From contig JAUPVQ010000025.1 in assembly GCA_030916965.1 (NCBI GenBank), positions 1 through 40,034 on the forward strand: a stretch of DNA of 40,034 nt, given 5' to 3'. Origin of the DNA: Patescibacteria group bacterium. GTDB taxonomy: Bacteria; Patescibacteriota; Minisyncoccia; Phycocordibacterales; UBA9973. Positions 1-7,284 of the stretch are shown here, in pieces. A program made the position numbers and the translations under genes. The notes below the pieces were generated by a model. The model searched no databases, was not told the origin of the DNA, and was given only the letters and a program-made list of their open reading frames with translations. Within the stretch, counting starts at the first letter, position 1. Each line of letters opens with the position of its first letter.

Positions 1-1
1 T

Positions 2-430
2 ATTTTAATTTCTACAGTGGCTGTAGTACTTGCAGGATTTATCACAATTGTTGCTGATATGTTTATAAGATCACAACTCTTTGGTGGTAATCGTGATAGT
101 GACAATAAAGCTGGGGGAGTATTGGTGATTGTTGGTATCGTGCTTGCAATACTTGCACCAATATTTGCGAGCCTTATACAATTGGCAATTTCTCGTAAAA
201 GGGAATTCCTTGCCGATGCATCAGGGGCACTACTTACTCGCTATCCAGAAGGATTGGCTAGCGCATTGCAGAAGATTTCGCAATATTCGCAACCGATGGC
301 CAAAGCAAGCAAGGCAACAGCGCACTTGTTTATTGCCAACCCATTCGGTGCAAATAAAATAAAAAGTTTGTTTTCAACTCATCCACCAGTGCAAGCAAGA
401 GTAGAAGCATTGTTGGGAAAGAAAATTTAA
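2..430 (+). CDS. htpX: M48 (HtpX-like) membrane metalloprotease, C-terminal part
   Basis: The 5' part, including the HEXXH zinc site, lies before the window; the frame is open from base 2. What remains has two hydrophobic segments (around VVLAGFITIVADMF and VLVIVGIVLAILAPIF), then SRKREFLADASGA, where the Glu of the REF-x-AD signature is the third zinc ligand of M48 proteases, and a C-terminal STHPP-x-Q-x-R-x-x-L motif that is typical of HtpX. HtpX is an inner-membrane protease that degrades damaged membrane proteins, with its active site on the cytoplasmic side. The stop at 428-430 is 14 nt before the tRNA. Family assignment is confident; the exact subfamily (HtpX or another M48B protein) is inferred. 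Confidence 0.85.
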   Translation: MLISTVAVVLAGFITIVADMFIRSQLFGGNRDSDNKAGGVLVIVGIVLAILAPIFASLIQLAISRKREFLADASGALLTRYPEGLASALQKISQYSQPMAKASKATAHLFIANPFGANKIKSLFSTHPPVQARVEALLGKKI

Positions 431-444
431 AGATATAACAACAA

Positions 445-529
445 GGAGGATTCGCATAGCGGTCTAGTGCGCACGCTTGGAAAGCGTGTGTGGGTAAAAC
501 CACCAGGAGTTCGAATCTCCTATCCTCCG
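445..529 (+). tRNA. tRNA-Ser (GGA)
   Basis: The 7-bp acceptor stem GGAGGAT (445-451) pairs with ATCCTCC (522-528), followed by discriminator G (529), the expected base for serine. The anticodon arm is CACGC (472-476), loop TTGGAAA, GCGTG (484-488), giving anticodon GGA at 479-481. A long variable arm with a GTGG/CCAC stem and a T arm containing GTTCGAATC follow, as in class II tRNA-Ser. CCA is not encoded (CAA follows). A weak -10 (TATAAC, 434-439) lies 5 nt before the mature 5' end. Confidence 0.95.
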
Positions 530-532
530 CAA

Positions 533-1225
533 ATGCAAAATCAAGGGAAATCATGGGAACAGGAATATAGGAAACCACAATTAATGACTGGGGACAATAA
601 ACCACAGGCAGATGTTTTGCGATTTTTAAAGTATTTAAAAAAGGAAGAGAAGTATAAAGTTGAAGATAGAAATATTTTAGATCTTGGCTCGGGCACAGGC
701 CGGAATGCAAATTATTTAGCAAGTTTGGACAATACTGTCATCGGTATAGAAATATCTGAAACTGCATTAAAAATTGCGAAAGTTAATGCAACAAAAGAAA
801 ATCTAAATATTGATTACAGGTTAGGAGATATAGGAAGGGAATATGATATACAAAATGAAGGTATTGATATTATTCTGGATGTCACATCTTCAAACTCGTT
901 GAATGAAAAAGGTAGGGAAATTTATTTGAAAGAAATGCACAGAGTTATTAAAAAAGGTGGCTATGTATTTGTGCGAGCACTTTGCAAAGATGGCAATACA
1001 AATGTAAAGAACTTATTAAAAGATAGTCCAGGTGGTGAGTACGACACGTACTATATGAAAGATTTGGATTTAATCGAACGAGTCTTTAGCCAGAAGGATA
1101 TTCGAGATATGTATAGTAAATATTTCAAAATTTTGAAATTAGAAAAGAAGACTGGCTATGCAAAAGTTGCAGGTAGGATATACAAGCGTGATTATTGGAT
1201 GATGTACCTACAAAAAATTAATTAG
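533..1225 (+). CDS. class I SAM-dependent methyltransferase
   Basis: A 230-residue protein with a Rossmann-fold SAM-binding site: motif I is NILDLGSGTGRNANYL, followed by an acidic strand end (VIGIEIS). An N-terminal SWEQEYRKP segment is common in small stand-alone methyltransferases of this type. The substrate cannot be told from sequence. The frame is open further upstream, into the tRNA, so the first usable start is ATG 533, four bases after the tRNA discriminator; an internal ATG at 584 is a weaker alternative because it would remove the conserved WEQEY segment. There is no room for a promoter or Shine-Dalgarno between tRNA and ATG, so the gene is probably cotranscribed with the tRNA. Its last 8 bases overlap the 3' end of the convergent membrane gene. 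Confidence 0.8.
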   Translation: MQNQGKSWEQEYRKPQLMTGDNKPQADVLRFLKYLKKEEKYKVEDRNILDLGSGTGRNANYLASLDNTVIGIEISETALKIAKVNATKENLNIDYRLGDIGREYDIQNEGIDIILDVTSSNSLNEKGREIYLKEMHRVIKKGGYVFVRALCKDGNTNVKNLLKDSPGGEYDTYYMKDLDLIERVFSQKDIRDMYSKYFKILKLEKKTGYAKVAGRIYKRDYWMMYLQKIN

Positions 1226-1676
1226 AATGTTGATGTCTATGCATCGGATGTAATTGCGAGGCTATACCCATAGCGCAGGCAATAACGACCAGATTCTTGA
1301 TGATATATTGGCCTTCAAGGCTTGGAACAAGGAATCCACTCCAAGTGACTTCAGGGAGCATAAATAGGGGCATAAATGTAGTAATCATATGAAGTAGCAA
1401 CATTGGCAACACAATTCGCTCTAATCCCTTGATCAAAAATAGTATACCAATAACACACTCAAAAATTCCAAAAAGAATTATAAATGTATCGAAGCTCATA
1501 AATGAAATAGTAGCCTCGAACAATTTCTGCACGAGTGGGGCCGCAGGGGATAAGCCGAAAACTTTTAAAATTCCGAACCAAAAGAAAATTACAAATAATC
1601 CAAATCGTGCCATTCCTAACCAATACTTTTGAAAAAAGTGTATAAGTCGCACATCTAAAGTTATATATTCTTGCAT
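1218..1676 (-). CDS. DoxX/DUF417-like four-helix membrane protein
   Basis: A 152-residue protein with about four hydrophobic helices and the segment GLFVIFFWFGILKVFGLSPA near the N-terminus, which resembles the FWxGxxKF motif of DoxX and DUF417 (YkgB-like) membrane proteins. The C-terminus is histidine-rich (HPMHRHQH). These families are linked to small-molecule or redox stress handling at the membrane, but no specific function can be given. The start ATG (1674-1676) is preceded by a perfect TATAAT (minus strand, 1688-1683) with a 6-nt gap, the same geometry as many other genes here. It is divergent from the M24 peptidase gene, the two promoters sharing the 44 bp between them. Confidence 0.6.
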   Translation of the reverse strand: MQEYITLDVRLIHFFQKYWLGMARFGLFVIFFWFGILKVFGLSPAAPLVQKLFEATISFMSFDTFIILFGIFECVIGILFLIKGLERIVLPMLLLHMITTFMPLFMLPEVTWSGFLVPSLEGQYIIKNLVVIACAMGIASQLHPMHRHQHSN

Positions 1677-1682
1677 TTTAAT

Positions 1683-1688
1683 ATTATA
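1683..1688 (-). promoter_or_regulatory. -10 box (TATAAT), leaderless promoter of the DoxX-like gene
   Basis: TATAAT on the minus strand ends 6 nt before ATG 1676, so the predicted start of transcription falls on the start codon. No clear -35 is visible. Confidence 0.65.
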
Positions 1689-1708
1689 ACAAGTTTCTTA
1701 ATTAATGC

Positions 1709-1714
1709 TATATT
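1709..1714 (+). promoter_or_regulatory. extended -10 box (TGC-TATATT) of the M24 peptidase gene
   Basis: TGCTATATT is followed by GTACCT and ATG 1721: a 6-nt gap between the -10 hexamer and the start codon, and no Shine-Dalgarno. Confidence 0.6.
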
Positions 1715-1720
1715 GTACCT

Positions 1721-2404
1721 ATGGCACAAATAAAGACAAAAGAACAAATAAAAAAAGTCGCACAAGCGTGCAAGATTACCGATCTGATTTTCTCTAAAAT
1801 TATACAGAATTTTTATTTCAAAACAGAGAATGAATTGAAAGCTTTTATCTTGCAAGAAATTAAAAGTAGAGGCTTGAAGCCAAGCTTCGACCCGATTGTC
1901 ACAAGTGGCGGACGTGCAGGGAACGAGATTCATCCGCAAGCTACTGATTCAAAGTTGAAAGGTTTTGTAATTATAGATATGGGTGTAATTTATGAAAAAT
2001 ATATGTCGGACATGACCCGCACAATTTTCATCGGTACTCCGACCCTGAAAGAGAAACAAATCTATAATAAACTATTAATCTCGCAGGTCAGCGCAATCGT
2101 GAATGTAAAAGATGGCGTAAATGCTAGTATGATAGATGCATATACTCGCAAGCTACTTGGTAAAGATGCAAAATATTTTATTCATATGCTGGGTCACGGG
2201 GTAGGGACCAAAATCCACGAAGAGCCGAAATTGTATCACAAACTCACCAAGCCAGTATTGAAGGCAGGCATGATAATAACAATCGAGCCAGGCCTGTATG
2301 TTAAGAATCGGTATGGAATAAGAATAGAAGACACAATAGAAGTCACCAAAAAAGGCTTTAAAATCCTAACCAAATCCCCAAAAGAATTAATTTGGATAAT
2401 GTGA
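1721..2404 (+). CDS. M24 family metallopeptidase (Xaa-Pro aminopeptidase-like)
   Basis: A 227-residue pita-bread-fold peptidase. All five metal ligands of the family are visible: D86 (VIIDMG), D97 (SDMTRT), H159 (GHGVG), E189 (IEPGLY) and E203 (RIEDT); H71 is a likely substrate-side histidine. The SDMTRT and FDPIVTSGG motifs fit Xaa-Pro dipeptidase/aminopeptidase P better than methionine aminopeptidase, but the N-terminal creatinase-like domain of PepP/PepQ is missing, so the enzyme is a bare catalytic domain. It could trim N-terminal residues or hydrolyse X-Pro peptides in the cytoplasm. Start ATG 1721 is fixed by the -10 box 6 nt upstream. Its last codons (ELIWIM-stop) recur at 2954-2981 after the next gene. 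Confidence 0.8.
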   Translation: MAQIKTKEQIKKVAQACKITDLIFSKIIQNFYFKTENELKAFILQEIKSRGLKPSFDPIVTSGGRAGNEIHPQATDSKLKGFVIIDMGVIYEKYMSDMTRTIFIGTPTLKEKQIYNKLLISQVSAIVNVKDGVNASMIDAYTRKLLGKDAKYFIHMLGHGVGTKIHEEPKLYHKLTKPVLKAGMIITIEPGLYVKNRYGIRIEDTIEVTKKGFKILTKSPKELIWIM

Positions 2405-2411
2405 TAGAATA
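2384..2411 (+). repeat. 28-bp direct repeat, copy 1 (3' end of peptidase plus -10 box)
   Basis: The repeat starts GAATTAATTTGG and ends GTGATAGAATA; it matches 2954-2981 at 27 of 28 positions (T2400 versus A2970). It holds the last codons and stop of the peptidase and the -10 box of the CPBP gene. Confidence 0.85.
2405..2410 (+). promoter_or_regulatory. extended -10 box (TGA-TAGAAT) of the CPBP protease gene
   Basis: TGATAGAAT overlaps the stop codon of the peptidase gene, and AAAAAT (6 nt) separates it from ATG 2417, consistent with leaderless transcription. Confidence 0.55.
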
Positions 2412-2416
2412 AAAAT

Positions 2417-2950
2417 ATGACATTCGCGGAACAAATATTTATAATCTCAACTAGTTTAGTATTGATTGTTTTGGCATTAACTATCAAAAGGATTGATTGG
2501 GGAAAATTGGGCTTCAAGCCTAAATCAATTTTGCAGGGCTGGGGATCAATATTAATTTTCAATATTATTATTTTTACTCTCGTACAGCTCACTATTACTT
2601 ATAAATTTATAAGCCTTCCGGAGTGGGTTCTTGACCAAGATCCTTTGTTGCCATTAATCATAATATGTTTCCTCCAAGAAATATTATTTAGGGGATTAGT
2701 AATACGATTCTTAGAACGCTGGGGTCAAAAAAAGGCATTATGGATGAGTATCGTGATATTTGTGGGCTTCCATATGATAGCACCTTATTCATGGTCTAAA
2801 ACCGGACTCATTTTCGCATGCTTAACTTTCTTCGCAGGATATTTTTGGGGTTGGCATTTCTTAAAGTTTAGGAATATATACATGCTTGGAGTTTCTCATT
2901 TCTTAGTGAATTTAAGCTTTAATTATGTAGTTTTTAGCGTACTTTCATAG
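2417..2950 (+). CDS. CPBP family intramembrane metalloprotease (CAAX/Abi type)
   Basis: A 177-residue polytopic protein with the three CPBP motifs: QEILFRG (normally EExxxR), FVGFH (FxxxH) and a C-terminal SHFLVN. The first Glu of motif 1 is Gln here; such QE variants occur in the family, but this Glu is important in characterised Rce1-type enzymes, so activity is not certain. CPBP proteins cleave in the membrane; bacterial members act in peptide maturation, immunity to self-made bacteriocins or unknown roles. The gene sits exactly between two 28-bp direct repeats that carry the 3' end of the upstream peptidase gene, which suggests it was inserted there. Start ATG 2417 lies 6 nt after a -10 box. 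Confidence 0.75.
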   Translation: MTFAEQIFIISTSLVLIVLALTIKRIDWGKLGFKPKSILQGWGSILIFNIIIFTLVQLTITYKFISLPEWVLDQDPLLPLIIICFLQEILFRGLVIRFLERWGQKKALWMSIVIFVGFHMIAPYSWSKTGLIFACLTFFAGYFWGWHFLKFRNIYMLGVSHFLVNLSFNYVVFSVLS

Positions 2951-2953
2951 CGG

Positions 2954-2981
2954 GAATTAATTTGGATAAAGTGATAGAATA
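2954..2981 (+). repeat. 28-bp direct repeat, copy 2 (peptidase 3'-end relic plus murI -10 box)
   Basis: Nearly identical to 2384-2411. Read in the peptidase frame it encodes ELIWIK and a stop, i.e. a second version of the peptidase C-terminus without the rest of the gene. Confidence 0.8.
2975..2980 (+). promoter_or_regulatory. extended -10 box (TGA-TAGAAT) of murI
   Basis: Inside repeat copy 2; TAGAAT ends 8 nt before ATG 2989, leaving at most a 1-3 nt leader. Confidence 0.5.
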
Positions 2982-2988
2982 GGAATAT

Positions 2989-3768
2989 ATGAAGATAGGT
3001 ATATTTGATTCGGGACTTGGGGGGCTTTGGGTGCTGGCGCACTTGGAGAGAGAAATGCCAGAACATGAGTATGTTTTTCTTGCCGACCAAGCCCATGTAC
3101 CTTATGGTGAACGGACAGCAGAAGAGATTGTAAATCTCTCTTTTAAGAATACAGATTTCCTTCTTGCACTGGGTTGCCAAATGATTGTGGTTGCTTGCAA
3201 TACTGCTACCTCGGCTGCTATCAACAAATTACGAGAGAAATATAGTGATATCCAATTTGTCGGCATGGAGCCGGCGATCAAGCCTGCTACCGAGAATTCA
3301 AAGACTGGGCACATTGGAGTCTTGGCTACTAAATTAACAATCGAGGGAGAGAAAATAAAAGAAAGTATCAATAAATTTGCAAACGGAACAGAGGTACATA
3401 CTTGCATTGGGCAAGGACTTGTCGAGCTTGTAGAAGATGGGAAGTCGGATACAGATGAAGCAGAAGAATTACTGAAGAAATATTTAGAACCATTACTCGT
3501 AGAAAATATCGATCAACTTGTTCTAGGCTGTACTCACTATCCATTTTTAATAAAAAGAATCCAAAAAATTCTAGGGGATAAAGTAAATATTATAGATCCT
3601 GCACCGGCTGTGGTAAATAGAGTGAAATTCTTATTGGAGGAAAAAGGCGTAGTATTAAATGATGGTGTGGGTAATATGAAATTGTTTACAACAGGAGATG
3701 AAAACAAAATGCAGAAATTTACTCAAGAATTATTCCCAAATATTAATGTGGCTCATATAGCAATTTAA
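2989..3768 (+). CDS. murI: glutamate racemase
   Basis: A 259-residue, full-length enzyme that makes D-glutamate for peptidoglycan. The N-terminus GIFDSGLGG holds the catalytic-region Asp/Ser, and the two catalytic cysteines are C70 (VACNTATS) and C181 (LGCTHYPF). VPYGERT is the usual substrate-loop motif. The start is ATG 2989, close behind a -10 box that lies in the duplicated 28-bp repeat. The helicase-nuclease gene follows after 14 bp with its own -10 box. Presence of murI together with a CE4 deacetylase and a LysM protein elsewhere in the window implies a real peptidoglycan wall. Confidence 0.95.
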   Translation: MKIGIFDSGLGGLWVLAHLEREMPEHEYVFLADQAHVPYGERTAEEIVNLSFKNTDFLLALGCQMIVVACNTATSAAINKLREKYSDIQFVGMEPAIKPATENSKTGHIGVLATKLTIEGEKIKESINKFANGTEVHTCIGQGLVELVEDGKSDTDEAEELLKKYLEPLLVENIDQLVLGCTHYPFLIKRIQKILGDKVNIIDPAPAVVNRVKFLLEEKGVVLNDGVGNMKLFTTGDENKMQKFTQELFPNINVAHIAI

Positions 3769-3770
3769 GC

Positions 3771-3776
3771 TATAAT
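3771..3776 (+). promoter_or_regulatory. -10 box (TATAAT) of the helicase-nuclease gene
   Basis: A perfect TATAAT directly after the murI stop; TAGGGT (6 nt) then ATG 3783. Predicted leaderless start. Confidence 0.65.
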
Positions 3777-3782
3777 TAGGGT

Positions 3783-6773
3783 ATGAAGAATGACATTTTC
3801 AAACAAGCATATGGCAAACTCAATCCCGCTCAAAAGGAAGCTGTGGATACTATAGACGGCCCTGTAATGGTTATAGCAGGCCCTGGGACGGGCAAAACAC
3901 AGGTTCTGAGCCTCCGTATTGCCAATATCTTGGTCAAGACTGATACAAAGGCTGACGGGGTACTGTGTCTGACATTTACGAATTCGGGCGTGCGCGCTAT
4001 GCGAGCACGCCTATTGGACCTGATTGGTCCCACAGCAACACAAATCAAAATCTCTACATTCCACTCTTTTGCCGGCAATATTGTCGATGAATTTTTCGGA
4101 GTTTTGAATCTTGAGCAACCACCAACAATTATTGATGACGCAGAGAGCGTGGCACTTGTGGACGAGATTTTGGAACAAGGTATTTGGGAACATTTGCGTC
4201 CACGCGGAGACGCTGGCAAATATTTCCGTGATATTAAATCCCTCATTTCTATTTTAAAAAGAGAGAATATAACTCCCGACGAATTGTTAGTATCTATTAA
4301 ATCGGATATTCATAATCTTGAAAATGATGAGAGCAGTATATCTACAAGAGGTGAGAGCAAAGGTAGTTTGAAAAAAGAAATTATCACAAAGATTGCGGGA
4401 TTAGAAAGAACACAAGAAATTGTAAAATTTTATGAAGAATACGAGAAATTAAAAATGGATCGCAATCTCTGTGATTATGATGACATTCTCAAGTATGCAC
4501 TCGATATTATCAAGACATCCGAAGATGCCCAAGCTGAAATTCGTGAAAGGTACAACTATATATTGGTAGACGAGCACCAAGATTCGAGCAATGTGCAGAA
4601 CAATTTGTTGCGTGCAATCTGGAGCGATACAGAATTGCCAAATATTTTCGTAGTTGGAGATGACAGGCAACTCATCTACGGCTTTGGTGGAGCAAGCTTG
4701 GAATATTTCGAAGAGTTCAAAACACTTTTTGGGCGGGCCAAATTAATCACACTTATAGAGAATTACCGTTCAACACAAGCTATACTCGATACTGCAGACA
4801 ATATGTTAGCGAGCACCCTGACTCTCGAGAAGTTGAAGAGTAACACAAAGGAAATGCATAAATTGAATCTCGTAGAGTGCAACTACCCCAGAGACGAAAT
4901 TATTATGGCCGGTCTCGCAATAAAAGAAAAAATTGCAAACGGTATGGACCCAAATGAATGCGCAATACTTGTACCAAAGAATTACCAAGTCAAAAACGCA
5001 GTCCAGATATTACGTGATATGGATATACCAGTGGCCTCAGCCAACACTCTCACACTGTTTGAGGTACATGATGCTCGCACATTTATCAATGTGTTGAAGG
5101 TGGTAAATGATCCATATGACAATGTGGCATTGGGTGAGATTCTTTTTGATCCAATCTACAATATACCACCACTAGAGGCCCACAAATTTTTGCAGAGCGT
5201 GGACAAGTATAAATTGTCTGTAAGTGATTTATTAAAGAATTCTACACCAACACTAATATCGGATCTTGATCCAATTACAAATCTCGGCAAGAATCTTGAG
5301 AAATATATAAATGAGAAAAACAATAAAGATGTTTACGAGCTCATCCAGTATGTTGGCGAACACCTATTGTTGGACGAGGCTCAGGATCACGACAGTTTGA
5401 TCAAGAGGGTGGAAGTCGTGCGGACAATGCTCCACTTAGCACTCCTTATAAGGGAGAAATGTCAAAGAGACAATAAGCAATTCACATTAAAATTATTCCT
5501 AGAATTCATTGAGCGTTTGCAGAATTACAACCAAGACATACCTCTTGCAGTATTCTATGGCGACCACGGGGTCAAGGTGATCACATTACACTCATCCAAA
5601 GGTTTGGAATTCGATTTCGTATGGATCGCGCATATGGATGAGAAGTCTATCATGCATACCAAACGTCAAGCATTTACACTACCCAAAAAGGTGGCGGATC
5701 ATATAGAAGAGAAAGATGTAAGCATGGTAAAAAGACAATTGTATGTAGCTCTCACACGGGCAAAGAGATTCTGCACATTTTCATATTCTACAATGAGCTT
5801 AAATGGAGCAGGGCAGGAGCTCGCACATATAATCACCGAATTGCCAGAAGTATTTTTCGAGAAAAAGTCATCGACAGATGTAGAAAAGGAAATCTTAGGA
5901 AATGATCCGAAATTGTATGTGACAAAAGGCGCGACAAAAGAAAACACATTTAATATAAAAGATCTGACAGACATGGTAGCCGAGGAATATATGAAGACAA
6001 AAGTGTCTGTGACAATGCTCAACAACTTCTTTGAATGCCCATGGAAGTGGTACTTCCGCAATTTGCTCCGACTGCCCGATGCAATGTCGGAGAGTTTGGT
6101 CTATGGGAATGTAGTACATGGAAGCATAGAGCAAATTCTAAAAGATAATAAAAGCAAATTAGATGATATTATCCTAGAGCAAATTCATAAACAAAATATA
6201 TACGATGAAGTTACGATCAAGAGATTGTCTACCCAAGCCCACAAACTTTTGAGTACTTGGGTGAAAGATAGATTGCCTGAGATTGAAAAGGGGTATGTTA
6301 GCGAGCGCTCGGTGTCATATAGGGATCCACAATTTACCAATTTGTCTTTTTATGGCAAGATCGACTTAACAGAGAGATTTAAAGATGGCTCTGTACGAGT
6401 GACAGACTTCAAGACTGGTAGTGTCAAGACAAAAAATGATATCGAGAAGCGTGATGAAGATGGACGTCTAAGTGGATATTTGCGTCAGCTCGCAATGTAT
6501 TCATATTTGATAAATGGATCAGAGAAGGGGATAAAAGTTGCGGAATCGCAATTGGAATTCTTGGAAGCAAAAGATAATGAAAAAAATTCAATTTATAAAA
6601 CTCAAATATCTGGCGAAGAAATAGATTTACTCGTGCGAGATATTGCAGAATATGACGAATATCTTAAAAATGGGGAATGGGTAAATAGGGAGTGCCACTT
6701 CCAATCCTACGGCACCGCCAAAGAGTGTCCAAAATGTAAAAGAGCCTTGATTTATAAAGGATTGACAAAATAG
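3783..6773 (+). CDS. UvrD/Rep-family superfamily 1 helicase fused to a PD-(D/E)XK nuclease
   Basis: A 996-residue protein. Helicase motifs in order: Q-motif region LNPAQKEAV; Walker A GPGTGKT (33-39); motif II VDEHQDSS; GDDRQLIYGFGGAS (motif III); motif IV ENYRSTQ; motif V VITLHSSKGLEFDFVW; motif VI YVALTRAK. The C-terminal quarter is a RecB/AddB-like nuclease: a cysteine in FECPWKWYF (C752), then KIDLTE and VTDFKTG (catalytic Asp and DxK), and CHFQSYGTAKECPKC (C971, C982, C985). The four cysteines are arranged as in iron-sulfur nucleases of the AddAB type. This suggests one polypeptide doing helicase and end resection in recombinational repair. It is preceded by a -10 box 6 nt from the ATG. 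The final codons overlap the -35 of the next gene. Confidence 0.88.
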   Translation: MKNDIFKQAYGKLNPAQKEAVDTIDGPVMVIAGPGTGKTQVLSLRIANILVKTDTKADGVLCLTFTNSGVRAMRARLLDLIGPTATQIKISTFHSFAGNIVDEFFGVLNLEQPPTIIDDAESVALVDEILEQGIWEHLRPRGDAGKYFRDIKSLISILKRENITPDELLVSIKSDIHNLENDESSISTRGESKGSLKKEIITKIAGLERTQEIVKFYEEYEKLKMDRNLCDYDDILKYALDIIKTSEDAQAEIRERYNYILVDEHQDSSNVQNNLLRAIWSDTELPNIFVVGDDRQLIYGFGGASLEYFEEFKTLFGRAKLITLIENYRSTQAILDTADNMLASTLTLEKLKSNTKEMHKLNLVECNYPRDEIIMAGLAIKEKIANGMDPNECAILVPKNYQVKNAVQILRDMDIPVASANTLTLFEVHDARTFINVLKVVNDPYDNVALGEILFDPIYNIPPLEAHKFLQSVDKYKLSVSDLLKNSTPTLISDLDPITNLGKNLEKYINEKNNKDVYELIQYVGEHLLLDEAQDHDSLIKRVEVVRTMLHLALLIREKCQRDNKQFTLKLFLEFIERLQNYNQDIPLAVFYGDHGVKVITLHSSKGLEFDFVWIAHMDEKSIMHTKRQAFTLPKKVADHIEEKDVSMVKRQLYVALTRAKRFCTFSYSTMSLNGAGQELAHIITELPEVFFEKKSSTDVEKEILGNDPKLYVTKGATKENTFNIKDLTDMVAEEYMKTKVSVTMLNNFFECPWKWYFRNLLRLPDAMSESLVYGNVVHGSIEQILKDNKSKLDDIILEQIHKQNIYDEVTIKRLSTQAHKLLSTWVKDRLPEIEKGYVSERSVSYRDPQFTNLSFYGKIDLTERFKDGSVRVTDFKTGSVKTKNDIEKRDEDGRLSGYLRQLAMYSYLINGSEKGIKVAESQLEFLEAKDNEKNSIYKTQISGEEIDLLVRDIAEYDEYLKNGEWVNRECHFQSYGTAKECPKCKRALIYKGLTK

Positions 6774-6791
6774 GCTTATTTGTGCTATAAT
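6762..6791 (+). promoter_or_regulatory. strong promoter (TTGACA, 18 bp, TGC-TATAAT) of the 88-aa gene
   Basis: TTGACA 6762-6767 overlaps the last helicase codons and TATAAT is at 6786-6791, with an extended TGC. Transcription is expected near 6798, giving a leader of about 26 nt. The sequence is almost the same as the promoter at 21060-21089. Confidence 0.85.
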
Positions 6792-6823
6792 ACTTGAAAA
6801 TCACCTTACAAACTACTAAAATC

Positions 6824-7090
6824 ATGGAAGAACAGCAGCAAGAACCCAAAAACGACTTTAAGTCTTTTTCGGCCCGACAATTATCAATTGTGTTTATAGG
6901 AACACAAATCAATTCTTTACGATATACAATAAGTCCTAATAAGGATAAATTGATATCAATAGGCAGGGCATTTATAGATTTATTTTCCTCTTTAGAAAAA
7001 GAAGGAAAACCTACTCCGGCCAGAGAAAGACAAGAGTATTTGAACTGGATAAATGATGTAAAATTTGTACGTCCTTACACGTTTAAATAA
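6824..7090 (+). CDS. small protein of unknown function (88 aa)
   Basis: I do not recognise this protein. It starts MEEQQQEPKNDFKSFSARQL and is soluble and mildly basic, with no membrane segment or metal motif; the C-terminal half (ERQEYLNWINDVKFVRPY) looks helical. The frame is open upstream to a TTG at 6794, but this lies before the predicted transcription start (about 6798), so ATG 6824 is chosen. It has its own strong promoter and a strong terminator, so it is a single-gene unit with high expected expression. Coding status is likely but unproven. Confidence 0.6.
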   Translation: MEEQQQEPKNDFKSFSARQLSIVFIGTQINSLRYTISPNKDKLISIGRAFIDLFSSLEKEGKPTPARERQEYLNWINDVKFVRPYTFK

Positions 7091-7110
7091 CTGTTTAATT
7101 AAAAAATTTA

Positions 7111-7146
7111 AAGAACCTTATTGTTTATTCAATAAGGTTCTTTTTT
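7111..7146 (+). terminator. rho-independent terminator, shared by convergent genes
   Basis: Perfect 13-bp stem AAGAACCTTATTG / CAATAAGGTTCTT with loop TTTATT and a T tract. A run of A before the stem lets it also act for the minus-strand small gene, whose stop is at 7145-7147. Confidence 0.85.
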
Positions 7147-7240
7147 ATTTAACCCCATTATCAAGCCATCCGAGGTAGAAGCCTACTACTAGGAAAACAC
7201 ATAGGATAATGATTAAGAATGTTCTTGTACGAGAATTCAT
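7145..7240 (-). CDS. 31-residue single-pass membrane protein
   Basis: A short frame starting MNSRTRT, continuing into about 17 hydrophobic residues (FLIIILCVFLVVGFYLG) and ending WLDNGVK. The basic N-terminus and hydrophobic core fit a small N-in membrane protein. The main support is the promoter: TATAAT on the minus strand (7252-7247) lies exactly 6 nt before the ATG, the spacing seen at most genes here, and a terminator follows the stop. I do not recognise a family. It is divergent from the 76-aa gene at 7285 with the two -10 boxes only 20 bp apart. Confidence 0.6.
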   Translation of the reverse strand: MNSRTRTFLIIILCVFLVVGFYLGWLDNGVK

Positions 7241-7246
7241 GTATAT

Positions 7247-7252
7247 ATTATA
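7247..7252 (-). promoter_or_regulatory. extended -10 box (TGC-TATAAT) of the 31-aa membrane protein gene
   Basis: Perfect TATAAT with upstream TGC, then ATATAC and the ATG at 7240 on the minus strand; 6-nt gap. Confidence 0.6.
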
Positions 7253-7272
7253 GCATGCAAAAAAGATTGTGA

Positions 7273-7278
7273 TATAAT
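7273..7278 (+). promoter_or_regulatory. extended -10 box (TGA-TATAAT) of the 76-aa gene
   Basis: TATAAT followed by TTATGC and ATG 7285: 6-nt gap. No -35 is evident. An ATG at 7281 is in another frame. Confidence 0.6.
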
Positions 7279-7284
7279 TTATGC

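Noticed and set aside
467-532. N-terminal extension of the methyltransferase frame starting at 467
   Set aside because: These codons lie within the tRNA-Ser sequence; the frame is open only because the tRNA has no stop in it.
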